The notes under the pieces were generated by a model that was not told the DNA's origin, made no database searches, and was given only the letters and a program-made list of their open reading frames with translations. The position numbers and the translations under genes were made by a program. A stretch of DNA of 46,426 nucleotides. Source: an uncultured cyanobacterium (GTDB lineage Bacteria > Cyanobacteriota > Cyanobacteriia > CACIAM-69d). The stretch covers positions 1 to 46,426 of the forward strand of contig CALGDE010000077.1 in assembly GCA_937883785.1 (NCBI GenBank), given 5' to 3'. This document shows positions 35,568 through 43,111 of the stretch, one piece after another (position 1 is the first letter of the stretch; each line of letters begins with the position of its first letter).

Positions 35568-36449
35568 GTGGATAGCCTAAGCAAACAACGTCAGAATGAC
35601 GACGATAGTTGGCTTGAGCGCAGTGATTTTGACGATGTGTATCGCCAAGCCTGCGGGGGAAGCATTGCCGCTATTGTGCAGGTGCTTAACCATCGCCTTG
35701 GCAGTGGAGGGGTAAGAACGCGAGCCATGTTATCGGGGCGCACCCTAAAGCTGCTGTGTGAAGCGCCCGATGCTGAATCGCTGGACCAGGACAAAACCGT
35801 TAATCGGATTTGGCAAACGCTGGAAAATATTGCGCCAAAGGGGATTTCACGGGTGCATTTATTTGGACGGCTGGTGCGGGAACAGCAGTTGCTATGGCTG
35901 GACGCCATTGAACGTAATCCAGAACATTTGCTGTGGTCCCATCAAGGGAAATTGAAGCGATCCCACTGGTTTCGTTGGATATGGCGGGACTTAAATCAGC
36001 AGCAGCCCAAAACGGAATTGCCGGGGCTAACCCAAAGTGAAGGTTGGACCGCGGGGGCTGAGAAAAAATCCTCCACTCGCCCGCTGATTTTGGGAGCCGT
36101 TGGCGGGGCGATCGCCAGCGTTGCCCTACTCGGGGGGGCAGCCTGGCACTTCGGGTGGCTAGGTCCCGCGTCCCCAGGTTCCACCCCAGCCTCAGCTCCC
36201 GTCCCCAGCACCGATCCCTTTGTGCAAGCGGTTCGCATTGCCGAAGCGGCCTCCCTCAATGGTCAAAAAGCAAACACCCGCGAAGATTGGGAAAGCTTAA
36301 GCGATCAGTGGCGAAAAGCGTCCAATTTAATGGGGCAAGTTAAGCCTAGCGACGCCCGCTACAAGACGGCCCAGGAGCGCCAAGGAGCCTATCTTCAAAA
36401 CAGCATTGTGACTCGGAAACAGGCGGAAAAATTATCCCCCGATTCATAG
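35568..36449 (+). CDS. Cyanobacterial one-TM protein of unknown function
   Basis: The product (about 293 residues) has an N-terminal soluble region (about 1-150). In it, GSIAAIVQVLNHRLGSGGV, then TLKLLCEAPDAESLDQ and ISRVHLFGRLV form a pattern that recurs in cyanobacterial proteins of unknown role. One membrane helix follows (PLILGAVGGAIASVALLGGA, about 165-185), then a Pro/Ser linker and a C-terminal helical segment (FVQAVRIAEAASLNGQKANT, EDWESLSDQWRKASNLM). GTG 35568 has AGGAG five bases upstream; the frame itself opens at a TTG at 35526 inside repeat copy B. Confidence 0.78.
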   Translation: MDSLSKQRQNDDDSWLERSDFDDVYRQACGGSIAAIVQVLNHRLGSGGVRTRAMLSGRTLKLLCEAPDAESLDQDKTVNRIWQTLENIAPKGISRVHLFGRLVREQQLLWLDAIERNPEHLLWSHQGKLKRSHWFRWIWRDLNQQQPKTELPGLTQSEGWTAGAEKKSSTRPLILGAVGGAIASVALLGGAAWHFGWLGPASPGSTPASAPVPSTDPFVQAVRIAEAASLNGQKANTREDWESLSDQWRKASNLMGQVKPSDARYKTAQERQGAYLQNSIVTRKQAEKLSPDS

Positions 36450-36601
36450 GTTGGGACTGGGTCTATCCTTACGACAGTGGGTAGATGCGTTGTAAGGCAC
36501 AATCTCCTAAACTATTCAAAAGGCGAATAGCTAAAGAACAAAAATAATTAATTTAATTCAAAAGTTTGTTTGAATACAGGGACTAAAGCGCCGTAAAAGC
36601 C

Positions 36602-36646
36602 AGCGTTCTAAGTATCAGTTTTCCAAGCATTAGCGTTCTAAGTATT
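36602..36646. repeat. 15-bp tandem repeat upstream of the permease gene
   Basis: Three units: AGCGTTCTAAGTATC (36602-36616), AGTTTTCCAAGCATT (36617-36631) and AGCGTTCTAAGTATT (36632-36646). They end 32 bases before the ATG at 36679 and therefore probably overlap its promoter or leader. Confidence 0.85.
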
Positions 36647-36678
36647 TAGTTTCATTTTTCAGCTTCGAGGAATTACCT

Positions 36679-38013
36679 ATGATTGGGTCCGGTTTATCCG
36701 ACGCCGCCTCATCTCGATCCAATAGCCCTGACAACGCTGCAAATGAGTCCAGGGTTGAAGAAGCTGGAAAAAAATCCCAAGCCCTTGGAAAGCCGTCTAA
36801 CTCGATGGCGGAAGAATCGGCGGCGGAAGAATCGGCGGCGGAAGAATTGGTGATCGAACCGGTGGTTTCCCCCAGCAAGCTAATGCAGTGGTGGAGCACC
36901 CTATCCCCCCTAGCTCGGGTGGTGGCGATCGCCCTGGCAGCCCCCTTAGCAGTGCTTAATGCCTGGGCATTGGCCACAATTTTCGGCTATTTCCAATCTT
37001 TAATTGCTGTCCTACTGGTGGCGGCATTGCTGTCGTTTTTGCTGAACTATCCCGTTACCTGGCTAAGCGATCGCGGCTTTCCCCGGGGACCGGCGGCGGT
37101 TTTAGTGTTTCTGCTTGCCCTGTCAGTGTTGGTCAGCATCGGCGTCACCTTGGTGCCCCTCGTGATTGTCCAGGCGCAGCAGTTGGTGGCGCGGCTGCCG
37201 GACTGGATCGACTCCGGGCAGCAGCAGCTGATGAACCTAAATGACAAGGTGGATATTTTTGGTCTTCCCGTCAGCCTTGACGGAGCCATTAATCAGTTAA
37301 ATGATCGCCTTAAGTATGAACTGCAAAGCATTGCCGGGCGATCACTCAATATTGCCCTTAGCCTAACGGTGTTAACGGTGGTGCGCTTGGTGGACGTCAT
37401 CCTGGCAGTGGTGCTGACCTTTTACCTACTGCAAAACAGTCGCGAAATTTGGCGCAGCCTGGTTAATTGGCTACCGCGCCAGTATCAGAAACCGTTCTCG
37501 TCCACTTTGCGCCTAAGCTTTCAAAATTATTTTATCGGTCAGCTCCTAATTGCCAACTGCATTGGGCTAGGACTGATCGCCATGTTTGTGCTGCTAAAAA
37601 TCCCCTTCGGCCTTTTGTTTGGCATCACCATCGGCGCCATGGCGCTGGTGCCTTTCGGCGGCGCGGTGGGCATTGGATTAGTGACATTTTTGGTGGCGCT
37701 GCAAAATATCAGCCTGGCGCTAAAGGCCCTGGCGGCGGCGTTGCTGGTGCAACAGGTGGTGGAAAATCTAGTGGCACCGCGGGTGTTGGGCAGCGTTACC
37801 GGCTTAAATCCCTTCTGGGTTTTCGTCTCAATTTTGACCGGTGCACGGGTGGGTGGTCTGTTGGGAGTCATTTTGGCCGTGCCCACAGCGGTGGTAATTA
37901 AGGAAGCCCTGGAATTTTTGCGCAATCCCCAAAAGCCGGATCCTGAAACGGCGATCGCTCCCGCTGTTTCCATTGCGGCCGTTGATTCGCCATCGATGCA
38001 AGAGGCAAAGTAG
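36679..38013 (+). CDS. AI-2E family transporter (PerM/TqsA family)
   Basis: The 444-residue inner-membrane protein has the AI-2E/PerM arrangement: two N-terminal helices (about residues 77-120), a long extramembrane stretch, and a C-terminal half with the conserved run LLKIPFGLLFGITIGAMALVPFGGAVGIG and VVENLVAPRVLGSVTGLNPFWVFVSILTGARVGGLLGVILAVPTA. Substrates in this family vary and cannot be read here. An acidic low-complexity N-terminus (SAAEE repeats) is specific to this protein. GAGGAA lies 6 bases before the ATG at 36679. Confidence 0.92.
   Translation: MIGSGLSDAASSRSNSPDNAANESRVEEAGKKSQALGKPSNSMAEESAAEESAAEELVIEPVVSPSKLMQWWSTLSPLARVVAIALAAPLAVLNAWALATIFGYFQSLIAVLLVAALLSFLLNYPVTWLSDRGFPRGPAAVLVFLLALSVLVSIGVTLVPLVIVQAQQLVARLPDWIDSGQQQLMNLNDKVDIFGLPVSLDGAINQLNDRLKYELQSIAGRSLNIALSLTVLTVVRLVDVILAVVLTFYLLQNSREIWRSLVNWLPRQYQKPFSSTLRLSFQNYFIGQLLIANCIGLGLIAMFVLLKIPFGLLFGITIGAMALVPFGGAVGIGLVTFLVALQNISLALKALAAALLVQQVVENLVAPRVLGSVTGLNPFWVFVSILTGARVGGLLGVILAVPTAVVIKEALEFLRNPQKPDPETAIAPAVSIAAVDSPSMQEAK
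36802..36846. repeat. 15-bp tandem repeat inside the AI-2E-type gene
   Basis: Units TCGATGGCGGAAGAA (36802-36816), TCGGCGGCGGAAGAA (36817-36831) and an identical third (36832-36846) encode S-A-A-E-E repeats in the cytoplasmic N-tail. The unit is 12 of 15 identical to the plus-strand unit TCGACGGCTGATGAA of the MFS gene, although the two genes lie on opposite strands. Confidence 0.9.
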
Positions 38014-38368
38014 GCGATAAAAAAGCGCCGACGAAACCATCAGGAATTTTTTCCAATCTTTGTGACGCTTATTGGGGCGGCAAGGATGTTTTGTGGCGTT
38101 TAAAAAAGTGGGTTGTTCAATAGGATAACCACAAACTTTCCAGTCACAATAAACAGGAATCGAAACGCAAAAGAAATTGCTGAAAACCAATCGATTCCAT
38201 CGCATCTCCCTAAAATACAGCCCACGATCAAAAGCTATCAAGACGAAAAAATAGCGGGTCATCATTCATTACAGGCTGTTATTTTCTCTAGGTTAACCAG
38301 TCGATCTCCTCACCGTATCGACTCGTTTCCTACGCAATTTTTCCCAATCTTTTCTTTAGGTTTTAGCC
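38014..38368. other. Gap between the permease and beta-helix genes
   Basis: No gene was found. A 16-base phrase of the type ATTTTTTCCAATCTTT occurs near both ends (about 38045 and 38337), perhaps a short duplication. No clear intrinsic terminator was seen for the permease gene. Confidence 0.5.
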
Positions 38369-39499
38369 ATGTATCATCTATTGCAACAGTCCCTATCCCG
38401 CCCCACTGTTCGTCGTTGGGCGATCGCCCTAATCATTCCCATCACCATCGCCGCCACCGTTCCCAAAGCCCAGGGCAGCGAACAGGATATTGTTCCCGCT
38501 GACGTTATTGCTGATGTTATCGATTCCGACGTTATTGATGTTGATGTTGATGTGATTGACGTCCCAGGCGAAACCCCAAGGGGCATTGGCGAAGTTGTGG
38601 AAGCCCCAGAAAAGGGAGCGATCGCCGATATTGCCAGCGAAGATAGCAATCAGAACGGTACCTCTCGCATTTTGCAGGTGAATCCTAATGGTGGGGAAAC
38701 GTTTGGCACTTTGACTGAGGCTTTGGCGATCGCCCAGTCAGGGGACACCATTCAACTGGCCGCGGGCACCTACAGTGCGGAAACTGGCGAACAATTTCCC
38801 CTGATCATTCCTAAGGGTGTAACCATTGTGGGCAATGAAAATACTGAAGGAAAAGGAGTAGAAATTATCGGCGGCGGTGCTTTTATTAGTCGCACCTTTG
38901 CCCGACAAAATGTTGCCCTGGTGGTGACCCAAGACAACATTAAAATTGGCGGCATTTCCGTTAGCAACCCCAATATTCGAGGCACGGGGCTATGGATCGA
39001 ATCGGGCAACCCCGTTGTGCAATTTAGCCGCTTTCACCAAAGCCATCGAGATGGGATTTTTGTCACCGGCACGGCTCGTCCCCTGATTAAGAACTCCCTG
39101 TTCCATAAAAATGGTGGAAACGGCATTTCCGTCGCCCGCAATGGGGGGGGCGAAATCCGCGATAGCTGGTTTCAAGACACCGGCTTTGGTTTAGCCATCG
39201 GCGGCAACGCTAACCCCAAAGTAATTAACAACAATATCGTCAACAATAACGATGGTCTTGTGGTATCCGGGTCAGCTCGTCCCATGCTGCGGGGCAACGT
39301 GATCCGCAAAAACCTGCGCTCCGGCATGGTGGCGATCTCCAACGCCGCCCCCGACCTAGGCACCGCCGCTGATCCAGGTCAAAACCAGTGGATTGACAAC
39401 GGACAGTACCACTTTCAAAATGCCACCCGAGCCGCCATTCTTGCCGTGGGCAACCAATTTAACGGGGGTGCAAATATGGGCTCAGTGATTACCCAATAG
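38369..39499 (+). CDS. Secreted right-handed beta-helix protein (DUF1565-like)
   Basis: The 376-residue product has a signal peptide (RRWAIALIIPITIAATVPKAQG, cleavage near residue 36) and an acidic, repeat-like linker (VIADVIDSDVIDVDVDVIDV, about 45-65). The DUF1565-type opening follows: GGETFGTLTEALAIAQSGDT and IQLAAGTYSAETGEQFPLII. Beta-helix rungs run to the end, with motifs such as GDGIFVTG-like RDGIFVTGTARPLIKNSLFH, NGGNGISV and NPKVINNNIVNNNDGLVVSG. Related folds occur in alginate epimerases and pectate lyases, but no catalytic motif was identified. It faces the lyase-fusion gene, 36 bases away, so a shared polysaccharide target is possible. Confidence 0.87.
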   Translation: MYHLLQQSLSRPTVRRWAIALIIPITIAATVPKAQGSEQDIVPADVIADVIDSDVIDVDVDVIDVPGETPRGIGEVVEAPEKGAIADIASEDSNQNGTSRILQVNPNGGETFGTLTEALAIAQSGDTIQLAAGTYSAETGEQFPLIIPKGVTIVGNENTEGKGVEIIGGGAFISRTFARQNVALVVTQDNIKIGGISVSNPNIRGTGLWIESGNPVVQFSRFHQSHRDGIFVTGTARPLIKNSLFHKNGGNGISVARNGGGEIRDSWFQDTGFGLAIGGNANPKVINNNIVNNNDGLVVSGSARPMLRGNVIRKNLRSGMVAISNAAPDLGTAADPGQNQWIDNGQYHFQNATRAAILAVGNQFNGGANMGSVITQ

Positions 39500-39535
39500 G
39501 CTGCTCCTTTTGGATTCCAGATCTTCCCAACACCG

Positions 39536-42500
39536 TTAAAAACCCAAGTTCCAATAAGGTCGAATGCCGTCATGGGGAAAGAAAACAGCCTTGGTGTTGT
39601 AAAGATCTGGAGCCGCTTTAAGGGGCTTAATATTGGCGTCAGGGTACTGATGCTTTGCGGTCCAGTACAAAGGCAGCAGGCGATCGCTATCAAAGGGATC
39701 AATTTGTTGAAAGGGCCAATCTCGCCCATAAAAGGGAATTAACCACTTTAAAGCCTGTTTTAAACTGCGGCCATCATGGGATTCAACGGACCATAAATCG
39801 TAGTTAATACAGTCTGCTAGTCGCGCTAAATTCACCGAACTTTGCAAGTTAAACGCACAATAATGGGCGGTGGTTGTTCGTCTTAATTCCTCCGGCTGCT
39901 CCCCCGTTGGTGCAATTTGCTGCGCAATTCTTAGCTGCGATCGCTGGAAAATATGAGATAAAGCTCGCGGATCATCCAAGTAGGCACAAATGGACGCAAG
40001 CTGTAAATCAAAGCAGGTGCCATGGTTATTTTTTTCCCTTAATTCCTTTTGTCCCTGGGGGCTTTCTTCCAGCCACAATCGGAATTCAGATAGCCAACTT
40101 TGCAGACTTTTCCTGTCACCTTCAGTCCACTGCCCCGACCGCTCTAGCAGTCTCACCGCGTCTAAAAGAAAGTAAAAGTCCTTAGTTTCAATAACTCCAA
40201 AACTGCTTCCCTGATTATCATTGTGACCCAGGCGCACTTGGGAATATTGCAAATGGGGATTCATGCGAGTTTCGGGTTCGATAAACCACGTGCGCACCAG
40301 GGCTGCTCCCCGTTCCGCATAAGCTAAATTCCCGGAAAAATACCACGCCAAAGCTAAGGTTATGGTCTCGTCAAACAGTCGTTGCAGGCGGGTGCGATCA
40401 TAGCGATCGCTCTTAACTTCATACATCCGAGTTCCCTCCACCCGCTCCCCGTCACGGCGAATATAGGGCAATCCATCGGCAGTATCGGGATTTGGCCACC
40501 AGTAGGGAGCCGGATGCCAATAATCATGGGCATCGCCACTGGGGGGCAAGGTTGTTTTATGGGTGACCGAGTACAGCGGATTATCTAAACTATCGTCTGC
40601 AGCCCGTAGAAGTTGGGTGATAATTCTCTGAATGGCGGGATCTTGATCGTTCCAGCGATCGCGATTCTCCTCCAAAGTTTTCTCTTGATAAATACAGAGT
40701 TTCTCCGCCGAAAATTCCTGCCGAGCAATATTTTCGTCCAGGGTGTCTAAGAAATTGCAAATAGCGAAAACCCTCTGTTGCCCTCGATTTTTAATGGCTG
40801 CAATATCCCCCGTTTCCAAATGAGATACCCCAGAAAATAAGCGGGCTACCCAGCCAACCGGCTTGAACTGAAATACCTCATCAGATTCAACCCAATTTTT
40901 CCGCTCCCAAGGGTCAAGCCTCCACCGATCCCACTTCCCTGGAAACTTCAGTCGCCACAACATTTCCACCTTAGGACGACGCCCATATCTCGCCTTTTCA
41001 TTGAATAACTCAATGGAATCCCGACGAAATAAGATCTGAGGCTCTTCCACCGGGTTGGGTTCTAAATTTGGATCCAATAAATCTTGGTTATCCAAACATC
41101 GCATCATAGGAACAATAAAATATTTATGATGGGGCGCACCTTTAACCCCTTCAACAATTTCGTTCCAAGCTCTCTCGGTCAAAAAGCAGTTTCCATCCCA
41201 GGGTAAAACCCACTTTGCCCTTTTCTTGCCATCCAAAAGAGCTGCATTTCGAGCACCATTGTTGTTCATTACGTAACAATTCTTGCCCGAGTAAGGGTGC
41301 TCTAACGCTCGGTTTTTGGCGGTTTTGTCTAAGGCTTCAAAAGCTTTGCTGTAAAAATATCCAGGCTCTGGAAAGTCATCTAAATCAAAGTTCACTGCTG
41401 CGTACTCTGATTCCACATAGGGAATAGAAAAATAGCTTTGATTATAAGATTTCAGCAGCTCAATCAGCCTGGCTTCCTGCTCAGGATTAACAATACGATT
41501 TAAGACCCAGCGCTTTTCACAGTGGGGCAGCTCAGGCTCATTTTCCAGCAGAAAGGTCACGCTTTTAATGGTTTGCTCAGGACTATGGCGCGGCGGTAAG
41601 TCATTCCCTAAAATCCGGTACAGAACAAAGGTATCGGGTTCCTTTGAAATCTCCAGCTGCCCATAGTCATCCTTTAAAATCTGTTGTTGAATGGGGCGAA
41701 TGGGTAACACCAACGCCAAGGTTTGTTGCCATTGCTTTTGGTCCGTTAAATGGTCCGCATTGAATGTTTCCCCAATTTCTTCAGCGAATTTTTGAAAACT
41801 TCGAATCCAATGGCTAGGGGCAGCACTACGTAAATGGGGGCTGAAACTGAGCGATCGCCGCAAATACCGCCCCATTTCCTCAAACTCCCCGCCGCGATAC
41901 AGCACCCAGCTAAGCCATACATAAGTGTTGTATCGCACCTCTCCCTCTAAATCTTGAATCTCTCTCCCTAACCCAGGCTGTTGGAAAAATCGATCTAGCC
42001 ACGCCTGCACGGACTGGGCTTGAACCCGCGCCTTGCGAGTGGTGTTGGCACCATGCTGTCGGTAGGCCACCGCGATCGCCCGCCACCAGATTGATCGACA
42101 GCCCGCCTGGGTTAGCCGCAACATCAAATCCACATCATGGGACTGACGCAGGGATCCATCAAAACCACCCACCTTTTCCAGCCACCCCTTACGCACCAAC
42201 AGCCCACTAAGGCGAATCGGCTTCCATCGCAGCCAGTCCACGAGGTCTAAATTAGGCGCATTATCCCAAGGCGTTACCTCTCGAATGCAGTGCCCACTGT
42301 CGTCCACCCGCTGCCAGCCCGTGTGCACACAGTCCGCCCCCTCCTGTTCCGCCAGCGCCAACTGCTGAGTGAGCTTATCCGCCCGCAGAAACCAATCATC
42401 ACTGTCTAAAAATGCAATCCACTTTCCCGCTGCCGCCTTAATGCCCAAATTTCGCGCCGCCGCCGAGCCCTGGTTTTCCTGCTTAATCACCTTTAGGCGA

Positions 42501-42694
42501 TCGCCTCGCACCGCCAGCGCCCCATCAAAAGCCTCCTGAATCACCTGCTGAGTATTGTCAGTGGAGCCATCGTCCACCACAATCAACTCCCAACTTTGAC
42601 ACGTTTGCTCACAGACACTTTCCAAAGCACGACCAATCGTCGCAGCGCTGTTAAAAACCGGAACAATAACGCTAATGGAAACTGCCATAGTCAC
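39536..42694 (-). CDS. Fusion: family-2 glycosyltransferase, unassigned middle region, PL5-type alginate lyase
   Basis: The product has 1052 residues (1050 if ATG 42688 is used instead of GTG 42694). Residues 5-230 are a GT-A glycosyltransferase: ISVIVPVFNSAATIGRALES, VVDDGSTDNT, the metal-binding LDSDDW (D97, D99) and VGGFDGSLRQSHDVDLMLRL. Residues about 355-640 form a separate module (YRILGNDLPPRH, CEKRWVLNRI, WVLPWDGNCFLT) that I cannot assign. Residues about 690-1030 are an alginate-lyase domain: DAHDYWHPAPYWWPNPD, NNHGTCFD and TTAHYCAFNLQSS. N890-H891, R938 and Y945 keep the same spacing as the catalytic Asn191-His192, Arg239 and Tyr246 of Sphingomonas A1-III. There is no signal peptide, so the lyase part is presumably cytosolic unless exported otherwise. 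Confidence 0.88.
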   Translation of the reverse strand: MTMAVSISVIVPVFNSAATIGRALESVCEQTCQSWELIVVDDGSTDNTQQVIQEAFDGALAVRGDRLKVIKQENQGSAAARNLGIKAAAGKWIAFLDSDDWFLRADKLTQQLALAEQEGADCVHTGWQRVDDSGHCIREVTPWDNAPNLDLVDWLRWKPIRLSGLLVRKGWLEKVGGFDGSLRQSHDVDLMLRLTQAGCRSIWWRAIAVAYRQHGANTTRKARVQAQSVQAWLDRFFQQPGLGREIQDLEGEVRYNTYVWLSWVLYRGGEFEEMGRYLRRSLSFSPHLRSAAPSHWIRSFQKFAEEIGETFNADHLTDQKQWQQTLALVLPIRPIQQQILKDDYGQLEISKEPDTFVLYRILGNDLPPRHSPEQTIKSVTFLLENEPELPHCEKRWVLNRIVNPEQEARLIELLKSYNQSYFSIPYVESEYAAVNFDLDDFPEPGYFYSKAFEALDKTAKNRALEHPYSGKNCYVMNNNGARNAALLDGKKRAKWVLPWDGNCFLTERAWNEIVEGVKGAPHHKYFIVPMMRCLDNQDLLDPNLEPNPVEEPQILFRRDSIELFNEKARYGRRPKVEMLWRLKFPGKWDRWRLDPWERKNWVESDEVFQFKPVGWVARLFSGVSHLETGDIAAIKNRGQQRVFAICNFLDTLDENIARQEFSAEKLCIYQEKTLEENRDRWNDQDPAIQRIITQLLRAADDSLDNPLYSVTHKTTLPPSGDAHDYWHPAPYWWPNPDTADGLPYIRRDGERVEGTRMYEVKSDRYDRTRLQRLFDETITLALAWYFSGNLAYAERGAALVRTWFIEPETRMNPHLQYSQVRLGHNDNQGSSFGVIETKDFYFLLDAVRLLERSGQWTEGDRKSLQSWLSEFRLWLEESPQGQKELREKNNHGTCFDLQLASICAYLDDPRALSHIFQRSQLRIAQQIAPTGEQPEELRRTTTAHYCAFNLQSSVNLARLADCINYDLWSVESHDGRSLKQALKWLIPFYGRDWPFQQIDPFDSDRLLPLYWTAKHQYPDANIKPLKAAPDLYNTKAVFFPHDGIRPYWNLGF

Positions 42695-42887
42695 GATATA
42701 AGTTTCAATAAAAGTCGCTAACTTGGTTAAAAATCAAACAAATTTGAAGTTGAGCAGAATTGTACGATGACGGCATCACCACAAAACAGGTGGTTCAAAG
42801 CAGGTCATAAATCAATTACCAATCCCTAGCCGTCAGGGATACTGCACCGTCTTTTCAGAGACATTTGTCAGGGGGCGTAAACCCTGT

Positions 42888-42932
42888 GGCAAGTGTCTTG
42901 AAACTTATGAAATTTAATTGATGACACTGCCC
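42888..42932 (+). repeat. Hairpin element copy D (45 bp, diverged)
   Basis: GGCAAGTGTC pairs with GACACTGCC apart from one bulged base. The loop holds TTGAAACTTATGAAA and TTTAATTGAT, matching the loop of copies A and E (about 17 of 23 positions against E) but lacking eight bases. TTAATTGATGACA is shared exactly with copy A. No GGCTGTCATCA left end was seen. It may instead be part of the neighbouring structured RNA. Confidence 0.5.
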
Positions 42933-42960
42933 AACGGGTGTCTGGGATAGGTGCCTAACG

Positions 42961-43111
42961 CCTAGGTAAGTTCTTCCGTTACTTTTGCCACTCCCCGGAG
43001 TATTGTCCACTTCAGTGGAGCGACCTTTGGCATATGGATATTTGGTTTATCCCTGCCCCAGTGTATTGCTCCCGTGAATAACTTTCCCAGCTTAGTGGCT
43101 GTCCATTCACG
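42961..43111 (-). ncRNA. Candidate structured RNA (multi-hairpin)
   Basis: Within 150 bases four hairpins follow each other. CGTGAAT (43073-43079) pairs with ATTCACG (43105-43111), enclosing CAGC/GCTG. GGATA (43036-43040) pairs with TATCC (43048-43052). TCCAC (43006-43010) pairs with GTGGA (43015-43019). ACTC (42990-42993) pairs with GAGT (42998-43001). There is no coding frame. More stems (CAGGG/CCCTG near 42870-42885, ATCCCT/AGGGAT near 42823-42842) may extend it. The strand is a guess. The layout recalls the HEARO/omega RNA class known from cyanobacteria, but no IscB-type gene is present, and an unknown RNA is equally possible. Confidence 0.4.

Noticed and set aside
42888-42932. Simple intrinsic terminator for an upstream gene.
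   Set aside because: No T tract on either strand and no gene ending nearby in the right direction; similarity to the hairpin family is a better explanation.
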